Notes under the pieces: generated by a model
Database searches by the model: none
Seen by the model: only the letters and a program-made list of their open reading frames with translations
Told to the model about the DNA's origin: nothing
Program-made: the position numbers and the translations under genes
In this document: one piece after another, positions 1 to 7,565 of the stretch
Layout: each line of letters starts with the position of its first letter
How positions within the stretch are numbered: the stretch's first letter is position 1
Assembly (NCBI GenBank): GCA_026770585.1
Contig: MU646618.1
Location: forward strand, 117,072 to 130,137
Direction: 5' to 3'
From: Baffinella frigidus
Taxonomy: Eukaryota; Cryptophyceae; Cryptomonadales; Baffinellaceae
Length of the DNA stretch: 13,066 bases

Positions 1-54
1 GAGAGAGGGGGGGGAGAGAGAGGAGGGGGAGAGAGAGGAGGGAGAGAGAGTGCA
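1..54. repeat. GA-rich low-complexity tract
   Basis: Nearly pure G and A in GAGA and GGGG runs, so CT-rich on the minus strand. Confidence 0.9.
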
Positions 55-79
55 GCCCCCAGGACCGCGTCACGCTCCC

Positions 80-195
80 AGCGGCACACTCCTCCCAGGT
101 TCGTTCCTCTGACACAGGAGCCGTGCCGCGCGATGCATCATCAACCGAGGACCCCCTCCTTGACATCCTAGGCCCCATGTACTCACCACCTCACG
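80..195 (-). other. Possible further exon of the minus-strand gene (weak)
   Basis: On the minus strand one frame is open through about 110 bp (SSVDDASRGTAPVSEERTWE and on to SVTRSWGLHS) before running into the GA/CT microsatellite. No convincing splice pair was found and there is no domain signal. It is listed only because another exon is expected downstream of 1030. Confidence 0.12.
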
Positions 196-539
196 CCCCA
201 TCCCTGCTGCGTTCAATCTCAGCGCCCCCCTCTTTGTAGAGAGGGGTACTGCAGTTTTGTGGGTGCGCGTGCGGACGTGTGGAGGGTCCAGCGTCCAGGG
301 CACCACCACCACTCCGTTCAACTCAACTACACTGCCAAGGCGGATATTTTGTAAACGTCAATTCACCCATAAAATCTGTCAACTTGGAAACGAGGTACCC
401 AGATTGGGTACTTCTTTACTACACATTCGCAGGTGAGTTGTCTAATACAAGAACTGCGCCCTGGCAGTGAACTATCGTTTCTTGTTTCGGAACAGACGCA
501 CGTCAGGAATCAGGAAGTCTCGGGGCTGCGGGGGGAGGG

Positions 540-752
540 GGAGTGCAAGAGAAAGAGAGAAGGAGAGAGAGGGAGATATAGGGAGAGAGAGAGAGAGAGA
601 GGAAGGGAGAGCGAGAACGAGAGAGAGAGAGCGCGATAGCGACAGAGCAAGCGAAACAGATTGCGAGAGGGAGACAGCGAGTGCGAGAGAGTGCGTGGAA
701 GTGAGCGCGATGGAGAGACACATAGGGAGAACGAGCGAGCGAGCGATACATA

Positions 753-792
<40 letters not shown>

Positions 793-813
793 CATCTATC
801 TATCTATCCATCG

Positions 814-848
<35 letters not shown>

Positions 849-885
849 CATATCTATCTATATATCTATCTATATATATACATAT

Positions 886-941
<56 letters not shown>

Positions 942-990
942 AAGATAGCGCGCGCCAGAGAGACAGAGAAAGCAAGAGACCTAGAGAGAG
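540..990. repeat. Stacked microsatellites: GA, TATC, TA, GA
   Basis: A GA-rich imperfect tract (about 540-745) is followed by (TATC)n with occasional CATC units (about 751-866), then (TA)n (about 867-916), then (GA)n (917-941) and a degenerate GA tail. It probably lies in an intron of the minus-strand gene. Open frames across it are artefacts of the repeat. Confidence 0.93.
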
Positions 991-1029
991 GGAAGGCCTC
1001 CTCGGGAGGGAATACAAGGTGGCGAGTAC

Positions 1030-1410
1030 CGGGTCATTGACGAGGAGGCGGATCGCATCAACAACCACATCCTCCCCCGGCGCACACACTCGCCCAAGCG
1101 ACGTCACCACCGCCAGCCGCACGCTCCACTCCCCATCCGCCGTCATCCCCAGCACGCGCTCAACCACCTCGGGGTCCCCGAGCCTCCCCGCCTCGTCCGC
1201 CACGCCCCCCGGTACAGAACCGGCCGCGACCTCCAGCTTCCCCAGGTAGGCGACGCGCATGGGCACGGGGCGCCGGCCCGTCTCCGCGAGGGTGGCGAGG
1301 GCGCGCAGCCTGTTCTGTACCGCGGAATTGAGGAGCTGGCGGAGCTCGATTTCGACGGGGATCCGGAGCTTCTCGCACGCCTTGCGCGCATCCAGCACCC
1401 GCCCCGCCAC
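1030..1410 (-). CDS. Minus-strand gene, exon 4, HEAT-like
   Basis: 127 codons between acceptor ATGCAG|GTGGCG and donor CCG|GTACTC. It contains [36 protein letters not shown] and a HEAT-like unit ([12 protein letters not shown], then [17 protein letters not shown] with [13 protein letters not shown]). The D..W.VR.A...L pattern is typical of HEAT repeats. A further exon is expected to the left but is not clear. Confidence 0.62.
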
Positions 1411-3385
1411 CTGCATTCCCGCACCATCCACAACCGTCAAGCCACCGCTACACCAGCCCTGGTTCCAACCGGGTTGCATGCCTCTGATCTCATCTCGTGT
1501 TGCACCAACCGTGACCACCCGGGCATCGCTACATCAGCCCTGCTTCCAAGCAGGTTGTCTGCCTCGGACCGCTGGCTTTGACGGATGCGTTCTGGAGCGA
1601 CCAAGCCCAGGCAGAGAAACTTAACCGGGACAGTATCGGCACGAGTAGTATCCTGGGGGAGTGTTTTGTTGTAAGCGAATCTTGTGCTAAGACCCCCGTG
1701 ACACCCAGTGTTCTGGGTTAGTGCAGCGGCGTCCTCTCGCTGGCCCTAATCACCACCACCCAGCCCTGGTTCCAACCAGTTGGTTTCCAACGCCTGATAA
1801 CGCGGGTCTCGTCGCGTTGTGGACCAAGCACCCGTGGCACCTAGCGTTGCAAGCCCCCGTGACCTGGCGCAAGCCCCCGTGACCTAGGGTGCAAGCCCCC
1901 GTGACCTAGTGTAACCACCTAGTGTTGTGCGTCAGTGCACCGATCAGTGTCCTCTCACTGGCTCTATTCTGATCCCCACATAGTTGCCAGCGAGGGGGAC
2001 AAGACGCACAACAACGTCCTGCCGCGGTGTTCCAACCCTGACCCCTAAACCCTACACCCCTAAACCTTGCGGAGCCGCGAGTTCATGAACTTGGGGATCC
2101 CGGTGTCCTCCTCAACACCCGCCTCCCCGGCCGCATCAAACTCCACGCGCGCCTCCGCCATCAACGCCTCCGCCTCCGCGAACTTGTCCTTGCCCCACGG
2201 CCATCCGAGCAGCGCGCCCGCCTGCATCGCGTCCTCGCCGCGCTGGATCCGCAGTTCCCCCTCTCGTACATGTTTCGCCCGCCGTTTCGCCTGCACCGCA
2301 ACAAACACGCCCCCGTTAGCGCTCACGCCTAGCGCCCCTGCGGTGGCACGCACAGCCTTGAAACCGCACTGTCTAAGACAGACTACAGCCCTACCCACCG
2401 ACTCGGTTGTGGGAAATTTCTCGTAAGCGAGGGCTTGCCGCCAAATCTTCCCATGCTAGCCGACTGAGCGCAGGATGCGCCGTTCCCGAGATTTACTGGT
2501 CGATCCGAGTTCTCGGGTCCCTTGATGGGGGCTTTCTAGACCTTTGATGGGGGCTTTCTAGCATGCATCATGATCCAAATAGGTAAGGGCTGTAAATGAG
2601 CGGAGGGCTTGAGAGCGAGGAACGCACCGCATCGAGTGCACCTTCGACATCAACACACTTTCCGTTGATCTCCTCCGCAGATCCTTCCTCGTAGTGTTTC
2701 TTCCCCGTGCGCCAGTGGAGATCCGCCTTGTCGAGGATCTTGACGACGCCGCGATGCAGCTCCTCGGTCCACTGGCCAGGCAGGCACGGCGCGCGGTCGC
2801 GCTCCGCCAGCGCCAGCGCCTCCTCGATCCGCGCGCCCGCCTTCTCCATCTCTGTGTTTCCGTCCTTGCGATACTGCGAGGAAAGGGAGTGGTGTGGAAG
2901 AAAAGGTTTGAGAAGAATCATGGGGAGGGTAACCGGTCCCGCACCTCGGAACACTTATCGCGCCCCTCTTTCCTAACCCCGAACTCCTAAACCCTACACA
3001 CCACAATCTTTCATCGCGTTGCCCGTGACCGCGACAAGGGGCCTTGCCAGCTATCCAGCCCTCTGCCAGCCACGCACTCAATCCTCTGTTCCTCTCGCTA
3101 TGAACCCCTAGCCTTAAACCCGAACCCCTAGGTCAGGGGAGTTGCTTGCAGCCGCGCCATCTTCGACTCGAGCATATGCGCCGACTTGGCGGACGTACCG
3201 CCCGACTTTCCAGCGAGCGGGGCGGCCATCCTGCTCGCCTTCCGCCCTCCAGCCTTCGATAGGTCCCTCCCTCGAAAATTTGAATGAGGGGGAAGGGGGT
3301 TGGGTTTCATGGGGAGGTTCGGGGGAGTTGCCTGCAGCCGCCGCATCTGCGACTCCAGCATCTGATTTGCGGTTGGCGGGGCCAT
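1030..3385 (-). CDS. Helical/coiled-coil and HEAT-like protein, 5' part, multi-exon
   Basis: Read on the minus strand: a first exon at 3229-3146 or its duplicate 3385-3332, then 2873-2628 (82 codons), 2290-2066 (75 codons) and 1410-1030 (127 codons). The three inner exons are exact multiples of three, open throughout, and joined by phase-0 GT...AG introns. The protein has a charged helical N-terminal half ([38 protein letters not shown]), which could be coiled coil or TPR-like, and a HEAT-like C-terminal part ([17 protein letters not shown]). HEAT and TPR solenoids bind proteins; no specific function is claimed. No stop is seen before the last donor, so the gene should continue left of 1030. 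Confidence 0.6.
1447..1565. repeat. Imperfect dispersed repeat CAGCCCTGGTTCCAACC
   Basis: Two related segments at about 1447-1483 and 1528-1563 (GCTACAYCAGCCCTGSTTCC core), with a third partial copy at about 1761-1780 and a fragment near 9951. They lie in the intron between minus-strand exons 3 and 4. Confidence 0.6.
1849..1909. repeat. Short tandem repeat, about 21-bp unit x3
   Basis: Three copies of GCAAGCCCCCGTGACCT with variable spacers, with related single copies nearby (CCCCCGTGACACC at 1693). Intronic. Confidence 0.8.
2033..2066. repeat. Short telomere-like block at an intron donor
   Basis: Degenerate CCCTAAA units on the + strand. On the coding (minus) strand this is GTTTAGGGG and begins exactly at the donor of exon 3. 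Confidence 0.75.
2066..2290 (-). CDS. Minus-strand gene, exon 3
   Basis: 75 codons between acceptor GGTGCAG|GCGAAA and donor AAG|GTTTAG. It encodes [20 protein letters not shown], then [20 protein letters not shown] and [13 protein letters not shown]-like or coiled-coil helices. The donor is formed at the edge of a telomere-like block, whose G-rich strand supplies GTTTAGGGG as the intron start. Confidence 0.65.
2520..2562. repeat. 20-bp tandem duplication
   Basis: Two copies of TTGATGGGGGCTTTCTAG in tandem within the intron between minus-strand exons 2 and 3. Confidence 0.8.
2628..2873 (-). CDS. Minus-strand gene, exon 2
   Basis: 82 codons between acceptor CTCGCAG|TATCGC and donor GCG|GTGCGT, both strong. 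It encodes a charged helical segment: [19 protein letters not shown], then [20 protein letters not shown] and [13 protein letters not shown]. The pattern suits helical hairpins, but no family motif is certain. Confidence 0.62.
2969..3132. repeat. Two short telomere-like blocks in the first intron of the minus gene
   Basis: Degenerate CCCTAAA/CCCCTAA units at about 2969-3004 and 3101-3132, separated by non-repetitive sequence. The second lies about 14 bp from the presumed exon 1 donor. Confidence 0.65.
3146..3229 (-). CDS. Minus-strand gene, first exon candidate (copy B)
   Basis: From ATG (complement of 3227-3229) it encodes [11 protein letters not shown] and [10 protein letters not shown]. 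It is the copy nearer exon 2. No GT donor follows in frame; a GC donor (CAA|GCAACT) would give a phase-0 join to [10 protein letters not shown]. An alternative GTACGT donor inside the exon after SGG would drop the MLES segment. It is a partial duplicate of 3315-3412. Confidence 0.4.
3332..3385 (-). CDS. Minus-strand gene, alternative first exon (copy A)
   Basis: From ATG (complement of 3383-3385): [18 protein letters not shown], then CAG|GCAACT. The CAGGATGGCC context around the ATG and the MLES.M.RLQ core are shared with copy B at 3146-3229. One of the two copies may be a non-functional duplicate, or they may be alternative starts. Confidence 0.35.
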
Positions 3386-3412
3386 CCTGCACGCCGTTCG
3401 CCTGCCAACCTT

Positions 3413-3538
3413 GAGGCCCTAAAACAAGAATTTTTGACCATTCGTTTTTGAAATTTTGACCATCATCAAGACAGCCCGGGGCTGGCTGCCGCTTGCTTGA
3501 AGTCCCAGGGGTTACTGCCGCTTACTTGAAGCTTGAAC
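3413..3538. promoter_or_regulatory. Putative bidirectional promoter between divergent genes
   Basis: This 126-bp gap separates the duplicated 5' end of the minus-strand gene from ATG 3539. It holds a short A/T-rich stretch with two copies of TTTTTGACCAT-like sequence (3430-3470) and two copies of CTGCCGCTTNCTTGAAG (3487-3503 and 3515-3531) just before the start codon. No TATA box is clear. The promoter role is inferred from divergent arrangement and the direct repeats. Confidence 0.4.
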
Positions 3539-3904
3539 ATGGCTACGCGCCTGGCGCTGGTGCTGTTCGTCGTCAGCTGCTCCGGTGCAAACTTCGCGGC
3601 GGACCACGTGGCTCCAACGCTTCAGCAACATTGCGCGTTCTGCGCCTCACAATATCCGGCGAGTTCACGGTGTCTGAGGATGGGAAGGCTGCGGGGGGGC
3701 TCAGGGGAAGCGGGCGGAAGGGGCACCGTGCTGACTGCCGACGGGCTGATCACACCGGGGCTGGACCCGGTCGGAGAGGACGGAGCTGCTGCGATGCGGG
3801 ACGAGCAGGGAGGTGTTGGAGACCAAGCAGAGGAGGGCGTCGTGAAAGTGGCGAAGGGGGATCTCTGTCTCTGGGAAGCCGCGAAGAGTGGCGACGATGA
3901 AACA
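3539..3904 (+). CDS. Exon 1: signal-like presequence and start of ankyrin repeat 1
   Basis: 122 codons from ATG 3539 to donor ACA|GTAAGC. Residues about 4-20 are hydrophobic (RLALVLFVV..), resembling a secretory signal peptide, and are followed by a Cys-containing stretch and MGRLRGG near residues 48-54. In algae with complex plastids a signal peptide followed by a basic, Ser-rich segment can be a bipartite plastid presequence; that is only a possibility here. The middle is Gly/Glu-rich and low in structure. The end (LWEAAKSGDDET) is the first half of an ankyrin repeat, completed by exon 2. Confidence 0.78.
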
Positions 3905-6900
3905 GTAAGCCTCTGCCAATCTGGTTGTACCATTTGACTGACATCCGAGGACGCAGTCCTTTGCAAGATCGTTTTCCTTCTGAGCTGACCAGCTGGGCTT
4001 TTTTCCTCCTCTTTTTTCCTCCTCTGATGATGAGAGGATGGCAGAGGTCTTGCTTGCGCCCACGCTGTAGCCTGACATGGTGCATACCCGGGATAGATCC
4101 AGGAGCTGCTGCGCACCGGCGGGGCAGAAGTGGAGTCGCGCGACCCGCGCGAGGGGGGCTGGACCGCGCTGCACCATGCCGCACGGGGCGGCAAGGGGCG
4201 TTCCGCCGCCATGCTGCTCCGCTTCGGCGCTGCTGTCGACGCTCGCAACGACAAGGACGCTACGCCGCTGGCGCTCGCTGCTGCCGAGGGGCACCTTGCC
4301 ATGGTGATTCCGCCATCCCCGTGCGTCTGATGATAGCACCTCTGAAGCAAACTTCTCGACAACTGCCTCCTCGCCCCCAGAACCGGTGGTCCTGCTAGCT
4401 AGGCTTCCCAGCGATTACCGCATAAATCTTCTTTTCACTCCGCAGATACAGAAGCTGGTGGCGTCGGGGGCGGAGGTCGACCCTGAACCCTACACCCTAA
4501 ACCTTAGACCCTAAACCCTAAACTCTGAACCCTAAACCCTCAACCCTCATCCAACAAATCCAAACCATACACCCTAACACCTAAACCCTGAACCCCAAAC
4601 TCTAAACTCTGAACCCTAAACCCTAAACCCTAAACCCTAAACCCCAAACCCTAAACCTTAAACCCTAAACCGTACACCCTAAACCCTAAACCCTAAACCC
4701 TAAACCCTGAACCCTAAACCCTAAACCCTAAACCCGAAAACCGAAACCACAAACCCTCAATCCTATACCTAAAATCCTAAACCCTAAACCCTCAACCCTC
4801 AACCCTCAACCCTAAACCCTCAACCCTACACCCAAAACCCTAAACCCCAAGCCCTGCATCCTAAACCCTGAAGACTGAATCTTAAACCCTAAATCCTCAA
4901 ATATAAACCCCAAACCCTGAAGCCTGAACCCTAAACTCTAAACCCTAAACCCCAAACCCTAAACCCTAAACCCCGAACCCTAAACCCTCAACCCTAAACC
5001 TTAAACCCCAAACCCTCAACCTTAACCCTAAACCCTAAACCTTTAAACATGAACCCTAAACCCTAAACCCCAAACCCCAAACCCCAGCCCCCACACCCCA
5101 AACCACAAACCCCAAACCCCAACCCCCAAACCCCAAACTCCAAACTCCAGACCCCAAACTCCAAAACCCCAACGCCAAACCCCCAACTAGGTCGACGCTG
5201 GCAACGTGTACGGCTCGACACCCCTCCACCGCGCGGCAGCCTCAGGGTGCACCAAGACGTGTTCGCTCCTCGTCAAACTCGGCGCAGACGTCAACGCCTC
5301 TAACGTTCACCCCCCTTTCCCCCCCAGCTTGCTCCCCAGGAGCCCCCTACTTTCCTGGAGCCCCAACGCCTCTAACGTTTGCCCCCCTCTCTTCCCAGCT
5401 TGCTCCGAAGCAGCCCCCTACTTCTGGTCCGCGCGCGTGCAAGGTCTCGTCACCACACACACAGCGGGGACTTCGAAGGGATTTCGAATGACCCCTAAGC
5501 GATAAGACCTAGGACCCTACGGTAGGCAATCCGTAGGGGCATAGGGGGGTTCCTACGGATACGGTAACGGAAACTCGGCCCAAAATGGGCCGACTTTCAT
5601 CCAGTCGAGGGACTTCCATCCAGTCGATGGACCCTACTTTCATCCAGTCATGGGCCGTAGCACGGTGGCGACGCGCGGGACGGGGTGACCACCACACGTG
5701 TTGTCGCGCCATCTTCCTCAAGTGTAGTGGAACAGCCCCGCCGGCAGGCTCGTGAACGCCCGCGTGACCGGTCACGCGGACGCCGAAGCCAACTGTCCGA
5801 GGTGACTGCCTTGCGTTGTACTGTAGTAAAGGGTGACCACCACACGTGTTGTCGCGCCATCTTCCTCAAGTGTAGTGTGCAGATCTACTATTACTTCTTC
5901 ACATGTTTCGATCAACTAATACGTCTGCCTTCTGAACGAGCACGTGGCACCACCGCGCTGGCACGCCATGGTTGACGCTGACGCGTGATGGGTGGTGGGC
6001 GCAGTCCCTGGGGTTGACGGCACAACACATGGCGGCGAATCCACGTACGTCTGCCTTCTAAGCGATCTCCTGTCGAAAGGAGGCTGACGCGTGATGGTTG
6101 ACGCTGACACGTAATATGTTGTGGCAGTCGCTGGGGGTGACGGCGCTGCACATGGCGTCGGATGGCTGCCACATCGACACTGTCGAGGAGCTTCTCTCCC
6201 TGGGCGCGGACGTGCACGCCGAGAACACCGATGGTACACCCTGAACCTTCAAACCTGAACCCTACACCTACACCCTACACCCTAAACTTTGCACCTTAAC
6301 CCCTGAATCCGACACCCCAAACCTCAAACCCCGAACCCTAGGCCCCAAACCCTAAACCCTAAACCCTAAACCCTAAACCCTAAACCCTAAACCCTAAACC
6401 CTAAACCCTGAACACTAAACCCTAAACCCTAAACACTAAACCCTAAAACCTAAACCCTAAACCCTAAACCCTACACCCTACACCCTTAACCCTAAACACT
6501 CAACCCTCAACCTTAAACCCTACACCCTACACCCTACACCCTAAACCCTAAACCCTAAACCCTAAACCCTACACTCTAAACCCTTCACGCTAAACCAACC
6601 CGACACCCTAAACCCCAATCCCTGCACCCAAAATCCTAAACCCTAAACACTCAACCAGGCTGGACAGCCCTCCACTGCGCCGCCCAGGAAGTGCCTCCCG
6701 CCCCCAGACCCCCACCACCCGAAATCCGAAACCTGAAACCCGAAACCCGATTCCCGAAACCCGAAATCCGAAACCCGAAACCCGAAATCCGAAACCCGAA
6801 ACCCGAAACCGAAACCGGAAACCCGAGACCCAAAACACGAAGCACGAAACCGGAAACACGAAACCCGCCCTTGCGCGTCTCAGGCGCTGCAGGGCTTGAT

Positions 6901-7492
6901 GTTGTTAAGGGTGGAAGGTGTGTTTCAGTTCGTGTGCTTCCTATGTGATAAGTAGGGCACACTTTTACTCGCGCGTGGAAGCCGGCGCGTCTTGGGAGGC
7001 CCGGGGTTTTCGGAGCTCAGATTTCCCCCCCGAAAAATCAGCCACCACACCAAACCAGTGACACGCTTTTCTTCAAGGAACCGCGTCTCCCCGAGATGCG
7101 GGCGGGCGCGGGCGAGGCTGGCACGCTGCCTGTGCGGCTTCCGTGGAACAGCCCCGCCGGCAGGCTCGTGAGCGCCCGCGTGACCGGTCACGCGGACGCC
7201 GAAGCCAACTGTCCGAGGTGACTGCCTTGCGTGTGCCGAGTTGGTGATACCAGAGCCGCGAGACCGCCCTCCACGTCCCCCCGAGATGCGGGCGGGCGCG
7301 GGCGAGGCTGGCACGCTGCCTAGTGACGTTCAGTGTGGTTGACTCGAACTGACCGGTGCGGCAACCATAGCAGCCATCTCATAGTGTCGACCCATCGGAC
7401 TACACTGCCAGCATGCACGCGTGCTCTGCAAGACCGCGGCTGGCAGATCGACCTTGGGTAGCGGGCGTGGGGAGGGAGGGAGATGGAGGGAG

Positions 7493-7565
<73 letters not shown>

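Larger units (their letters stand above)
3130..3412 (-). repeat. Segmental duplication of the minus gene's 5' end
   Basis: Segment A (3315-3412) and segment B (about 3130-3256) share AAGG-TGG, GCAGGATGGCC with the ATG, the MLES.M.RLQ codons and GCAACTCCCC. B has about 30 extra bp after the ATG. Confidence 0.7.

Noticed and set aside
467-1249. 260-codon plus-strand open frame
   Set aside because: It runs through GA, TATC and TA microsatellites; the residues are repeat artefacts and the better coding signal is on the other strand from 1030.
3622-4362. Long minus-strand frames opposite exons 1 and 2
   Set aside because: Shadow frames in G/C-rich coding sequence; the ankyrin motifs are on the plus strand.
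4482-6650. A true chromosome end
   Set aside because: The arrays are degenerate and have ordinary exons on both sides; they are interstitial.
6892-6940. Exon between exons 6 and 7 (GAAGLDVVK or ALQGLMLL)
   Set aside because: The join of exon 6 directly to exon 7 gives an exact ankyrin repeat; adding this piece breaks the 33-residue period.
6608-6962. Open frames with FRVSGFG or KPETRNP periodicity
   Set aside because: Six-frame reading of the CCCGAAA array; the spliced ankyrin frame explains the flanks.
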